From assembly GCA_963695975.1 (NCBI GenBank), contig CAVOIB010000002.1, positions 744,001 through 808,000 of the forward strand: a stretch of 64,000 nt of DNA. The letters run 5' to 3'. Each line of letters begins with the position of its first letter. Positions within the stretch are counted from its first letter, which is position 1. The notes below the pieces were generated by a model that saw nothing but the letters and a program-made list of their open reading frames with translations, did no database searches and was not told where the DNA came from. Below are positions 34,616 to 43,185 of this stretch, one piece after another. The DNA is from JBBQVZ01 sp963695975 (GTDB lineage: Bacteria; Actinomycetota; UBA4738; HRBIN12). The position numbers and the translations under genes were made by a program.

Positions 34616-35065
34616 ATGGACGAGCAGGTTCCGAACATCGCAGGATCGGTGGAGTTCGAGACGGATGCCACCGTCACCGGCTCGGTGGTGGGCGCCGTCC
34701 GGGCGCGCGACGTGCACCTGACGAACGGGGCGGCGGGGTTCGTCGCGGCCGGCGGCAACCTCTCGATCTTGAACGGGGCGTGCGGCCCCGTGGTGGCAGG
34801 CGGCGGCGTGACCATCCGCAACGGCGGGTGTGGCCCCGTGATCGCTGGCGGCGACGTGTCGTTCACGAACGGCGGCACGCAGAGCGTGATGGCGGCCGGA
34901 GCGGCGACGATCGGCGCGAACGGCTACGTCGGCCTGGTCGTGTCGCCGAAGGTCACCGTGGAGGACGGTGGCAAGGTCTTGTTCTCGACGCGCGAGGCGC
35001 TCGCGTTCGGCGCGGCCGCAGGCGTCGCCTGGTTCTTGGCGTCGCGCATCTTCCGACGCCGGTAG
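34616..35065 (+). CDS. Bactofilin-like beta-helix protein with C-terminal membrane anchor
   Basis: 149 residues; AAGGAGGG lies 6 bases before the ATG, the strongest ribosome binding site seen in the window. Residues about 28-115 are successive 16-17-residue turns of the type V-x-I-x-NGG-C/x-G-P-V-x-AGG (LSILNGACGPVVAGGG, VTIRNGGCGPVIAGGD, VSFTNGGTQSVMAAGA), a right-handed beta-helix pattern as in bactofilins. A hydrophobic helix (ALAFGAAAGVAWFLASRIF) and RRR end the chain, so it is tail-anchored. Likely structural or polymer-forming; not a canonical bactofilin, which lacks such a tail. Confidence 0.65.
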   Translation: MDEQVPNIAGSVEFETDATVTGSVVGAVRARDVHLTNGAAGFVAAGGNLSILNGACGPVVAGGGVTIRNGGCGPVIAGGDVSFTNGGTQSVMAAGAATIGANGYVGLVVSPKVTVEDGGKVLFSTREALAFGAAAGVAWFLASRIFRRR

Positions 35066-35108
35066 TCCGGCCAGACTGGAGAAGGGCTCGAAGGCTGCTC
35101 TCGCCGCG

Positions 35109-35291
35109 CTAGCGGCCGCGCGGCGAGAACTCGTTGCACGTGTACGACGCGTGGATCAAGCCGCGCACGTATTTGCAGGTCCCGGTCGACGTCCGTGGGA
35201 ACATGAACTCGCACGCGTCGCAGCGGACCGCGGGCTGGGGTGCGGGCTTGTATCCCGCCTGTTCCTTCGTGAGTCCCCAGGTCTTCGGCAT
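35109..35291 (-). CDS. Small cysteine-rich protein, HiPIP-like pattern
   Basis: 60 residues from ATG 35291 (MPKTWGLTKEQAG). Four cysteines: CDAC, then GTCKYVRGLIHASYTC near the end, followed by NEFSPR. The layout C..C...C..(V)xGxIxxxxxCxxF is reminiscent of high-potential iron-sulfur proteins and other small four-cysteine metal proteins in which the last cysteine precedes an aromatic. No signal peptide. Converges with the beta-helix gene. Metal binding is inference. Confidence 0.55.
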   Translation of the reverse strand: MPKTWGLTKEQAGYKPAPQPAVRCDACEFMFPRTSTGTCKYVRGLIHASYTCNEFSPRGR

Positions 35292-35359
35292 CGCGAAAGA
35301 CTCTAGTCCCATGGCGGTCTCGACGCGAGCGGCCGCCGCAGGCCCGGCATACTTGGTCC

Positions 35360-35788
35360 ATGGCCGGTCCGCTCCGCGTCACCCGCTCTGCGGTGATCCC
35401 GGCCCGCGAGCTGAAGTGGCGGTTCAGCCGTTCCTCGGGTCCGGGCGGCCAGTCGGTCAACACCGCCGATTCCCGGGTGGAGCTCAGCTTCGATGTCGCG
35501 AGATCGACGGCGCTCGGTCCGGTGCAACGGGCCCGCGTGCTGGACCGGCTCGCCGGGCGACTCGTCGACGGCGTGATCACCGTCGCCGCGTCGGAGCAGC
35601 GGTCGCAGCTGCAGAACCGCGAGGCGGCGCGCGATCGACTCGCCGCGACCCTGGCGAAGGCGCTCGCGCCTCCACCTCCGAGGAGGCGCCCCACGAAGGC
35701 GAGCCGCGGGGCTGTCGAGCGCCGGCTCGCAGACAAGAAGCGTCGCGCGAAGGTCAAGCAGCTCCGCCGCACCGGCGACGACGATTGA
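35360..35788 (+). CDS. arfB: Alternative ribosome-rescue factor, ArfB-like peptidyl-tRNA hydrolase
   Basis: 142 residues. The class I release-factor GGQ motif is in SRSSGPGGQSVNTADSRVELSF (23-45), and the C-terminal 35 residues (KKRRAKVKQLRR) are basic, as in ArfB/YaeJ, whose tail enters the empty mRNA channel of stalled ribosomes. Length matches ArfB (140) and not RF1/RF2, which carry stop-codon recognition domains. Function: releases peptides from non-stop ribosomes. Confidence 0.9.
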   Translation: MAGPLRVTRSAVIPARELKWRFSRSSGPGGQSVNTADSRVELSFDVARSTALGPVQRARVLDRLAGRLVDGVITVAASEQRSQLQNREAARDRLAATLAKALAPPPPRRRPTKASRGAVERRLADKKRRAKVKQLRRTGDDD

Positions 35789-35793
35789 GGAGC

Positions 35794-37260
35794 TTAGACG
35801 GAGGGGTGCGCGTCGACGTAGCCCGACGGCGGCGTCTCGCCCGGGGAGGGCTCGTGTACGAGCCCCGGTCCCGCGTCCTCATGGATCCGTTCCATTTCAA
35901 GTTCGCCTGAGGCGAGGAGCGTGAGCATGTCGATGTCGAGGTCCCGCGCGTCGATCGTGCGCCGCACGGTCCAGCGGTAGTCGTCTCCGATGCGGTCGGC
36001 GAGATCCCGCTCCTCCGGTTCGCACGAGCTTCCCGTCGCGTCGAGGATCATCTTGAGCGTCGGGTGGGCGAGGAGCCGCTCGTGGTTGCGGACCACCACG
36101 CCGACCTCACCGGTGGAGAGCTCTGCCAGCGTGCCGATGGGGTACAGCCCCATCATCCGCACGAACGCCCGGACGACGCGGGGATCGAACCCTTTACCGG
36201 CGCCGGCCTGGAGCAGCGACAACGCCTGTCGTCGCTCTTCGGGCTGACGGTACGGTCGTTCGCTCGTCACCGCGTCGAAGCAATCCGCGACCGCCACGAT
36301 CCGCGAGAGCAAGGTCGGCTGGCGATGGCCGCGGAGGGACGGGTATCCCGAGGCGTCGTACGCGGCGTGGTGCTCCAACACGATGGTGGCCGCGGGATGG
36401 AAGAGGTCCCTGCTCGTCTGCAAGAGGAGGCCGGTACCGTCGACCGGGTGGTGCTGAACGATCCGCCACTGCTCCTCGTCGAGGGGTCCCGCCTGCTGCA
36501 GGATCTGACGGGGGACCTTCACCTTGCCGACGTCGTGCAGCAGCGCGCCGATCCCGAGGGTGATCACCTGCTCGCGTCCGAGGCCGATCGCATGTCCGAG
36601 TGCGAGGGACAGGACGCAGACGTTGATCATGTGGTGGTACGTGTACTCGTCGTGCGACTTCACGGTCGTGAGCAGGAGCGCCTGCGCGGGGTCGGAGGCC
36701 ACGTGGTCCGCGAAGAGCTCGGCGACCTGCCGTGTTTCCTCCATGTTGCCGGGTTGACCGGCGAGCAGACGAGATGCGGTCTCTCGCAGGAACTCGAGGC
36801 CCAGCGCGTAGCTTCCTAACAGCTCGGTCATCCCGGTTCCGGCGCCGGCGGGGTTCAGCCCGCCGGAGTCGTTGATCGCTAGGTGCGCCAGCTCGTCCTG
36901 CGTGTGAGGCTCACCGATCAACGCTCGGACGAACGCGTCGAGATCCGGCTCGCCTACCGTGCGCGGCAGTTCGAACGACTCGATCTCCGCGCGCTCGAAC
37001 GCGGACGCCAGCCGGAGCAACGTGAGCGATTCCCACGCCAGCATCGTCCGGCCAACGTAGAAACGATGGCGCGAACGGAACAGGACCGGGACGGAGCCCG
37101 ACGCGGCGCGGAGCCGGTCCGCCGTCTCCGCGAGCCGGGCCGCGTGCCCCTGCCGATCCGGATGGCCGACCGGGTAGAGGCCGTACATCTGTGTGGCCGA
37201 CGAGAGCGCTCGCAGGAACGCTCCGGCCCGATCGATCGCGGCAGGCGACGCCGAGTTCAT
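35794..37260 (-). CDS. HD-GYP domain phosphodiesterase with shared N-terminal domain
   Basis: 488 residues. Residues 10-120 (FLRALSSATQMYGLYPVGHPDR...ELPRTVGEPDLDAFVRAL) resemble the N-terminus of the adjacent HEAT-repeat protein. HD-GYP domain about 195-390: HD at 242-243 (LLHDVGKVKVP), HH at 297-298, GYP at 305-307 (YDASGYPSLRG) and DxxTSERPYR, so metal and c-di-GMP-type residues are complete. The expected reaction is hydrolysis of c-di-GMP or a related dinucleotide. Its ATG sits in the stop of the HEAT gene (ATGA), so the two are translated together and probably form one signalling unit. Confidence 0.85.
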   Translation of the reverse strand: MNSASPAAIDRAGAFLRALSSATQMYGLYPVGHPDRQGHAARLAETADRLRAASGSVPVLFRSRHRFYVGRTMLAWESLTLLRLASAFERAEIESFELPRTVGEPDLDAFVRALIGEPHTQDELAHLAINDSGGLNPAGAGTGMTELLGSYALGLEFLRETASRLLAGQPGNMEETRQVAELFADHVASDPAQALLLTTVKSHDEYTYHHMINVCVLSLALGHAIGLGREQVITLGIGALLHDVGKVKVPRQILQQAGPLDEEQWRIVQHHPVDGTGLLLQTSRDLFHPAATIVLEHHAAYDASGYPSLRGHRQPTLLSRIVAVADCFDAVTSERPYRQPEERRQALSLLQAGAGKGFDPRVVRAFVRMMGLYPIGTLAELSTGEVGVVVRNHERLLAHPTLKMILDATGSSCEPEERDLADRIGDDYRWTVRRTIDARDLDIDMLTLLASGELEMERIHEDAGPGLVHEPSPGETPPSGYVDAHPSV

Positions 37261-39197
37261 CGGCTGGCTCCCGCGCGTGTGCGCACCAGGGCTCGTGCTC
37301 GTCTGCGCAGTGACCTCGGCAGACGCGGGCGCGCCTGCCCACGCTGCGCGAACGCGGCAAGCGCGCTCGAGGCCTCGGGTGACGGATGCTCGGCCAGCGC
37401 GTCCAACGCCGAACGGCGGGTCCTGACGTCGCCGCGACGCGACACGACGACGACGAGCGCCGTCGCCGACTCCGGTGCCGCCAGCCCACGCAACGCTTCG
37501 ATCGACAGGATCCGCACCGATGCGTCGGGTCCGGCGGCAAGCGCGCCGAGGTAGGGGACCGCGGCTGTGCCCCCCGCGGCCAGACCGAAGACGGCCTCCC
37601 GGCGAACCGCCTCCGCCGCATGCTTGGCAGCCTCGGCCATCAGGTCCAACGACCGAGGGTGGCGGGAGTAGCGGAGCACGTTCACCGCGTTGCGCACCAC
37701 GTACCAGCGGCTGTCATCCAGCCTGCGGACCACGGGCTCGGATCTTCCCGGCGCCAACTGGCGGAGCACACCGAGCAGCGTCGCCCGGCGTCCACGCTCC
37801 GGCTCCTCGGCCAGTTCGGCGAAGAGCACGTCGACGGCGGTCTCCCCGAACGGAGAGAACAGTAGGAAGGGGGTGGGACCATCGTCAGGCGTGTCGCGAT
37901 CGACGATCTCTGCCACGACCTGCCGGTCGAGGGCGAGCGGCGCGTAGATATCCAGGAACGACCGACGGTCCCCCGGGTGGCGGGACGCCTCCACCGTGGA
38001 CACCAGCTCCAGCACCCGGAGATGATCTCGTTGCAGCAGCGCTTCGCGGGTGGTCTGCGCCCACACCTCCCCGACCAGTTCGAACTGGATCGGCTCGCTC
38101 TCGAGCTCCAGGTAGTCCTGCAGCGTGGCAAGGCCCAACGCGGAGCCCTGTCGCTCGCTGGCCGTCGAGAGCTCGCGCAGGGCGAGGGTGTCGGCTGGCT
38201 CGGACGCGAGGAGATGCTCGGCGAGCCTGTCGGCGACCGATGACCCCGCCTCCGAACCCACGGTCGGACTACCGATCTGCTCGAGACCGGCGAGGATCGT
38301 GCTCCCGTCTTCGAACCCAGCCTGGAGCGCGGCCGTGAAGTCCACGATGTCGGGCATGCGGACACCGGAGTCCGCGAGCCGCTGCGCCATCGCGAGTGAC
38401 TCACCGCCCGTCCCCCCCAGGTTCACGATCGCGCGGCTCAGCTCCGCGTTGCTGAGGGAGCCGATCAGCCGCTCCGCGAGGGGATCGCCGGCGCCTCGCT
38501 CGACGAGCTTGCCGATCACCGCGCGGCGCAGGCCTTCGGGCAGCACGACCAGCGCGGCGCACAGCTCGGCGTAGACATCGGTGTCGGGCGTCGCAGCGGT
38601 GCTCACGGAAAGGGCGCCGTGCAACCGGCTGAGGACGCCCTCAGCCTGGGCGGCGACCGACCCTGTCAGGCCCTCGATGAGGGACGACGCGGAAGCGGCG
38701 GAGCCCGGCACGTCGACGATCGGGTCCGTCGCCTCGACCGGGATCGGACCGTGGCCTCCCGGGTACCGCGTCGGTCCGAGGCGCACGAGGGCGATCGACG
38801 TCACGTCGGCCAGGCGAGCCTCCACCCCTCCGGCCCGGTCGAGCTCGTCGATCGGCGTCGTCAACGCGGCGAACAGTGCGCTCAGCTCTGGAGCCGACGG
38901 GACGCCCATCACGCGCAGGGACTCGACCCTACGCTCGAAGCACACCCGGGCCAGGCGGATGAGCGGTGTTTCGGGAGGGAGATCGATGCCCGGCGCCGAG
39001 AACCCTTTCGCGGAGATCTCGATATCGGGCGGATCGGCCTCAAGGACCGACCTGGCTGCGGCCTGGATCAATCCGGCCGTGGTCAGGAACCCCGATCGCT
39101 CGGGGTCGTCGGGGTAGAGCCGGTAGGTGGCCAGGCCGAACCAGAGTTGCCGAAGGAAGCCCGCGACCACGCGGCTGCGCTCGTTGGCGCTTTGCAT
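37257..39197 (-). CDS. HEAT-repeat protein, partner of the HD-GYP protein
   Basis: 646 residues, no membrane helix. The N-terminal 120 residues (FLRQLWFGLATYRLYPDDPERSG ... CFERRVESLRVMGVPSAPELSALFAAL) align in pattern with the HD-GYP neighbour (FLR..., YPVGHPDR, FER..ES). The C-terminal third has HEAT-like repeats: PVVRRLDDSRWYVVRNAVNVL, LMAEAAKHAAEAVRREAVFGLA, DASVRILSIEALRGLA, GDVRTRRSALDALAEH. HEAT arrays are protein-binding scaffolds. Likely a regulator or adaptor for the HD-GYP enzyme; what it senses is unknown. Confidence 0.7.
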   Translation of the reverse strand: MQSANERSRVVAGFLRQLWFGLATYRLYPDDPERSGFLTTAGLIQAAARSVLEADPPDIEISAKGFSAPGIDLPPETPLIRLARVCFERRVESLRVMGVPSAPELSALFAALTTPIDELDRAGGVEARLADVTSIALVRLGPTRYPGGHGPIPVEATDPIVDVPGSAASASSLIEGLTGSVAAQAEGVLSRLHGALSVSTAATPDTDVYAELCAALVVLPEGLRRAVIGKLVERGAGDPLAERLIGSLSNAELSRAIVNLGGTGGESLAMAQRLADSGVRMPDIVDFTAALQAGFEDGSTILAGLEQIGSPTVGSEAGSSVADRLAEHLLASEPADTLALRELSTASERQGSALGLATLQDYLELESEPIQFELVGEVWAQTTREALLQRDHLRVLELVSTVEASRHPGDRRSFLDIYAPLALDRQVVAEIVDRDTPDDGPTPFLLFSPFGETAVDVLFAELAEEPERGRRATLLGVLRQLAPGRSEPVVRRLDDSRWYVVRNAVNVLRYSRHPRSLDLMAEAAKHAAEAVRREAVFGLAAGGTAAVPYLGALAAGPDASVRILSIEALRGLAAPESATALVVVVSRRGDVRTRRSALDALAEHPSPEASSALAAFAQRGQARPRLPRSLRRRARALVRTRAGASR

Positions 39198-39314
39198 GGG
39201 TACCCGCTCTTTCCGTCTGAAGGCTCCTTTGTCCTATCGGCTCTACTCGGAGGGGCCTGAGGAGCGAGAGGATCCTGCGGCTCGCAGCATCCACGCACGC
39301 CCTACCATGCGTGG

Positions 39315-40463
39315 ATGAACGGTCGGATCCCCGAGCTGTTGCGGTCGGCCCCGCTGATCGACGGGCACAACGACCTGCTGTGGGCGCTGAGGAAGACTCG
39401 GGAGGAGACGGGGGAGGAGCCGGACATCTCGCGACCGACTCCGTCGCTCCAGACGGACCTTCCCCGCCTGGCTGCCGGTGGCATCGGCGCGCAGTTCTGG
39501 TCGGTCTACGTGCCCTCGCACCTGCCGCCCACCGAGGCAGTGATGAAGACGCTCGAGCAGATCGACGCGCTCCACGCGCTCGTGGCGCGCTACCCTGATC
39601 GGCTCGAGCTGGCGCGAACGGCCGACGACGTCGAGCGGATCGCCGCCGCCGGCCGGATCGCGTCGATGTTCGGCGTCGAGGGCGGGCACCAGTTCGGTGG
39701 TTCGCTCGGCGCGCTCAGGATCCTCGCGCGCCTCGGCGCTGGCTACCTCACGCTCACGCACAACGACGACACGCCGTGGGCGGATTCGGCCACGGGCGAG
39801 CATCCACATGGAGGGCTCACGGCGTTCGGTGAGGATGTGATCCGCGAGCTGAACCGCTTGAGTGTGCTCGTCGACCTGTCTCACGTTTCCGACGAGACGA
39901 TGCGCCAGGCTATCGAGGTGAGCGACGCGCCGGTGATCTTCTCCCACTCGTCGTGTCGCGCGCTCTGCGACGTCACGCGGAACGTCCCCGACGACGTGCT
40001 CGAGCTGGTGGGCCGGACCGGCGGAGTGGTGATGGTCACGTTCGTGCCGTCGTTCGTGGCGCCCGAGGGGGCCGAGGTGAACCGCGCGTCGTGGGAGAAG
40101 GCGCAGGAGCTGCGTGAAGCGTATGCGGACGATCCTCAAGCGCTCCGCAGCGCGATGGAGGAGTGGTGGGACTCTCTCGAGGAGGTCCCCGCCACAGCGG
40201 CCCAGGTGGCCGACCACATCGACCACGTGCGAGCCGTCGCCGGGATCGACCACATCGGCGTCGGCGGAGACTTCGACGGCGCGGGCAGCATGCCCGCAGG
40301 CCTCGAGGATGTGTCCGGCTATCCGGCCCTGTTCACCGAGCTCGCCGGGCGCGGCTACTCCGATGATGAACTGCGGCAGATCGCCGGACGCAACGTGCTC
40401 CGCGTGATGCGCGAGGCGGAAGTGGCGGCGGCCAAGGGCCGATGGCCCGATGGTCCCGGATGA
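39315..40463 (+). CDS. Membrane dipeptidase (M19, renal dipeptidase family)
   Basis: 382 residues. Zinc-site blocks of M19: DGHNDLLW (HxD), FGVEGGHQFGG (bridging Glu), VDLSHVSDETM (His), FSHSSCRALC (His) and GVGGDFDGA (Asp). The YLTLTHNDDTPWADSA block is also typical. Full length for the family. Hydrolyses dipeptides, often with a D-residue or beta-lactam-like bond. No signal peptide is visible, so it acts in the cytoplasm here. Divergent from the HEAT gene with 117 bases between. Confidence 0.92.
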   Translation: MNGRIPELLRSAPLIDGHNDLLWALRKTREETGEEPDISRPTPSLQTDLPRLAAGGIGAQFWSVYVPSHLPPTEAVMKTLEQIDALHALVARYPDRLELARTADDVERIAAAGRIASMFGVEGGHQFGGSLGALRILARLGAGYLTLTHNDDTPWADSATGEHPHGGLTAFGEDVIRELNRLSVLVDLSHVSDETMRQAIEVSDAPVIFSHSSCRALCDVTRNVPDDVLELVGRTGGVVMVTFVPSFVAPEGAEVNRASWEKAQELREAYADDPQALRSAMEEWWDSLEEVPATAAQVADHIDHVRAVAGIDHIGVGGDFDGAGSMPAGLEDVSGYPALFTELAGRGYSDDELRQIAGRNVLRVMREAEVAAAKGRWPDGPG

Positions 40464-40549
40464 AGGGAGTCTCTCGCCCCCTTCCCGCGCATCGAGCCTG
40501 GGTCATCCTTCTCCCCAAGGACAAGAGCCACGGAGTGAGGAGGTACACG

Positions 40550-41137
40550 ATGGACCGCAGGGCATGGGATCGGCTGGTGAGCACCGCGAGCATCATCATC
40601 GCGGTGGCCATGATCGTTCTAGGTGGGCTTGCCATCTACGGCGGCAACTTCGGACGGCAGAACGTGCGCGACCGGCTGGTGGTGGAGAAGGTCTTCTTCG
40701 CGCCGCTCGACGCCATGACGCCCGAGGAGAAGGCCACGGTGGGAGAGTTCGCCGGACAGCAGGTCGTCAACGGCGAGCAGGCCAAGGGCTTCAGCGACTA
40801 CATCGCCGGACACCTGGTGGGCGTGAACGATGGCAAGACGTACGCGGAGACGAGCGCCGCGGCTCGCGCGGAAGGGCTCGACCCCAACACGGCGGCGGAG
40901 CTCCAGGCGAAGGCGGACACGCTGTTCAAGGGTGAGACGCTCCGCGCGATCCTGCTGAACGCGTACGGCTGGTGGACGGTAGCGACGATCGCGCTGTACG
41001 CCGGGTGGTTCATGGTGATCGCGGGGATCGTGCTCGCGGTCCTCGCCATCCTGGGCTTCCGCCACGCGAAGAAGGCGAACGCGTCGGGGACGCCCGAAGA
41101 GGTCAGCGGGAAGGAGTACGCGACGCAGTCCGCGTAA
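40550..41137 (+). CDS. Two-helix membrane protein (LigA-annotated actinobacterial family)
   Basis: 195 residues from ATG 40550, preceded by GAGGAGG. Helix 1 at 12-32 (ASIIIAVAMIVLGGLAIYGG), an outer soluble part of about 110 residues with FFAPLDAMTPEEKATVGEFAG and GKTYAETSAAARAEG, then helix 2 at 153-180. The arrangement matches small actinobacterial proteins often mislabelled 'aromatic ring-opening dioxygenase LigA'; no dioxygenase residues exist here. Function unknown. A strong terminator-like hairpin follows. Confidence 0.6.
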   Translation: MDRRAWDRLVSTASIIIAVAMIVLGGLAIYGGNFGRQNVRDRLVVEKVFFAPLDAMTPEEKATVGEFAGQQVVNGEQAKGFSDYIAGHLVGVNDGKTYAETSAAARAEGLDPNTAAELQAKADTLFKGETLRAILLNAYGWWTVATIALYAGWFMVIAGIVLAVLAILGFRHAKKANASGTPEEVSGKEYATQSA

Positions 41138-41156
41138 CCGATCTCGCCTCCGCGTG

Positions 41157-41189
41157 AAGGCCGCCCGTCCACCCGGGCGGTCTTCCGTT
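41157..41189 (+). terminator. Rho-independent-like terminator
   Basis: AAGGCCGCCCG pairs with CGGGCGGTCTT around a six-base loop, an 11-bp stem (including a G-U), followed by TCCGTTT. It lies 20 bases after the stop of the two-helix membrane protein and before the GIN-domain gene. Confidence 0.65.
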
Positions 41190-41353
41190 TCTCCGGAAGT
41201 GCCAGCACACGCGATCAACTCCCATGAGGAGTTCGGAGCCGGCCGGCACGAGGTACGCGATAGGGCCTGGTCGGGGTGGCGGGGATAAGGTCTACGCGAC
41301 CGCGACCAAGGGACCGCTCGAAACAGACTGGCAGCAGAAGGTGGACGCGTTCG

Positions 41354-42088
41354 ATGAGAGCGATCACGCACACATCGGCCAGGAGCCTCGCCGGTGCTCT
41401 AGGCGGCGCGGCCCTGATGCTCGCCGCCACCTCCTGTATCAACGTGGCAGGCTCGGGGACGGTTGTGTCTCGGCAGATCGAGGCGACCACGTTCACGAAG
41501 ATCGACGTCTCGGGAGCGTTCGCGGTGGACGTGACGGTCGGGAGCCCGGAGCAGGTGACGGTGCGGATCGACGACAATCTGGTCGATTCCCTCGATGTGG
41601 CCGTGACGGGTGACACGCTCCACATCGGGTTGAAGTCGGGCACGCAGATCTCCGGTGCGACCTTGGAAGCCGACGTAACCGTGGGCTCGCTCGCTGCGCT
41701 GGATGTCTCGGGAGCGTCGTCGGTCACGGTGGCCGGTCAGATCGCGGTCGACCCGATGTCGATCACGGTCTCCGGCGCGAGTCAGCTGACCGCATCGATC
41801 GACGTCCGGGAGGGAGACGTGGAGCTGTCGGGCGCGTCGCACGCCGTGCTATCCGGATCCGCGGAGACGCTCGGCGTCACGGTGACCGGCGCGAGCAACC
41901 TCGACGCGCCCCAGCTCACGGTCGGGGACCTGACGATCGACGTTTCCGGCGTCTCTCATGCCGAGACCGCGGTCACGGGCACGCTCTCGGCATCCGCGTC
42001 CGGCGCGTCGGCGATCCGCTACTTGGGCTCGCCCACGATCTCGCGGTCTGACGCGTCCGGCGCGTCGACCATCCAGCCCTCTGCGTGA
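41354..42088 (+). CDS. Head GIN domain (DUF2807) lipoprotein
   Basis: 244 residues from ATG 41354. Signal peptide with lipobox LAATSC at about residue 25. The rest is a beta-helix-like repeat domain: IDVSGAFAVDVTVGSPEQVTV opens the GIN/DUF2807 fold and the phrase (L/V)xVSGASxxxxxG recurs at least six times (ALDVSGASSVTV, SITVSGASQLTA, VELSGASHAVLSG, VTVTGASNLDA, IDVSGVSHAE). Function unknown; such proteins sit on the outer face of the membrane. Monocistronic between two terminator/gap regions. Confidence 0.85.
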   Translation: MRAITHTSARSLAGALGGAALMLAATSCINVAGSGTVVSRQIEATTFTKIDVSGAFAVDVTVGSPEQVTVRIDDNLVDSLDVAVTGDTLHIGLKSGTQISGATLEADVTVGSLAALDVSGASSVTVAGQIAVDPMSITVSGASQLTASIDVREGDVELSGASHAVLSGSAETLGVTVTGASNLDAPQLTVGDLTIDVSGVSHAETAVTGTLSASASGASAIRYLGSPTISRSDASGASTIQPSA

Positions 42089-42176
42089 CGCGGAGGCGTA
42101 GTCGCGTCCGAACCCGACCGGAGGGGAGCTGGAGCCGTCGGTCAGCAGGGCTGCTGCAGGTGGCGCCGCTCGGCCA

Positions 42177-42347
42177 TCATCGGCTGCTCCAGCCGCAGAA
42201 TGTGCCGAGGCCGTGCGCGCAGATCACCAGCATCACCGCCAGACCCGCGGTCATCACGTGAACCGCCAGCAGCTCTCCCTCCGCGGCGGCGAGGCAGTCT
42301 TCGTCGGCGTGGTGAGCCGCGCGCTCGGCGAGTTCGACCGCGAGCAT
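42177..42347 (-). CDS. Possible small single-helix membrane protein
   Basis: 56 residues from ATG 42347, with GAGGA 5 bases upstream. An acidic N-terminal half (ELAERAAHHADEDCLAAAEGE) is followed by one hydrophobic helix (LLAVHVMTAGLAVMLVICAHGLG) and a short CGWSSR tail. It would fill most of the otherwise empty 412-base gap between the GIN lipoprotein and the nitroreductase. No family recognised; could be chance. Confidence 0.33.
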   Translation of the reverse strand: MLAVELAERAAHHADEDCLAAAEGELLAVHVMTAGLAVMLVICAHGLGTFCGWSSR

Positions 42348-42500
42348 GCGGGTCCTCGCTCGCTCCGTGCAGGGTGCGTCCATGCTGGGCGCCGCGCGAG
42401 CGGCCATGGCCGAAGGGCCCGACCCGGCCCGTCCTGTGCGGGTCCTCCGGACCAAGACCGCGGCGAGCGGCCAGGGGTAGCGTGGGTAGAGGAGGCCCCG

Positions 42501-43172
42501 ATGCGCAGGCGAACCTTCCTGGCAACCGCGACGATCGCGGCGCTAGGTGCGTGCACGAACGAGCGTGGCGCGGTCGGCTCGCTCGCTCCCGATCGAGCGA
42601 CGCCCCTGCCCTCGCCCGAACGGGAAGAGGGTGCCGCATTCGATGACATCCTCGCCCAACGGCGGTCGATCCGCACGTTCACGGACCGACCGCTCGAAGT
42701 GGAGGCGATCTCACAGCTCCTCTGGGCTGCCCAGGGCGTCACAGCATCCTGGGGCGGCCGGACCGCGCCCTCGGCGGGGGCCCTGTACCCGATCGAGGTC
42801 TACGTGGCGACCGAGGACGCCCTGCGCCGGTACGAGCCCGACGAACATCGCGCGGTAGAGCTAGCCCTCGACGACCGACGCGCGGGGATCGCTGAGGCGA
42901 CCGGGGGACAGGAGGCTGCCGCCGAGGCATCGACGCTGTTCGTGATCACCGGTGTCGTCCCGCGCACGGCCGCGAAGTACGGGGACCGAGCCGAACGGTA
43001 CGTGCAGTTGGAGGCCGGCCACGTATGTCAGAACCTGTTGCTCGAAGCCACCGCCCTGGGCCTCGGGGCCGTGCCGATGGGAGCATTCTCGGACGAGGCT
43101 CTGCGAGCAGCGCTCGATCTGGGGGACGGCGAACTACCTCTCTACGTCGTGCCCGTCGGGCACCCTGCCTGA
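42501..43172 (+). CDS. SagB/ThcOx-type nitroreductase, exported as Tat lipoprotein
   Basis: 223 residues, GAGGAGG before the ATG. The N-terminus MRRRTFLATATIAALGAC carries RRxFL (Tat motif) and a lipobox ending in Cys18. The flavin domain has LAQRRSIRTFTDRPLEVEAISQLLWAAQG, SAGALYPIEVY and LLLEATALGLGAVPMGAF, the SagB/ThcOx hallmarks for FMN binding. SagB proteins oxidise azolines in peptide biosynthesis, while solitary members are general FMN reductases. Export of a folded FMN protein by Tat fits. No peptide-cyclase gene is nearby, so it is more likely a solitary reductase. Confidence 0.85.
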   Translation: MRRRTFLATATIAALGACTNERGAVGSLAPDRATPLPSPEREEGAAFDDILAQRRSIRTFTDRPLEVEAISQLLWAAQGVTASWGGRTAPSAGALYPIEVYVATEDALRRYEPDEHRAVELALDDRRAGIAEATGGQEAAAEASTLFVITGVVPRTAAKYGDRAERYVQLEAGHVCQNLLLEATALGLGAVPMGAFSDEALRAALDLGDGELPLYVVPVGHPA

Positions 43173-43185
43173 CCAGGCCTGCCGC

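Noticed and set aside
40550..41137. Aromatic ring-opening dioxygenase LigA, the label many similar proteins carry
   Set aside because: No dioxygenase residues or fold; two membrane helices with a small outer domain argue against it.
42501..43172. Peptide heterocycle biosynthesis locus around the SagB-like gene
   Set aside because: No YcaO, SagC/D, precursor peptide or exporter gene lies nearby.
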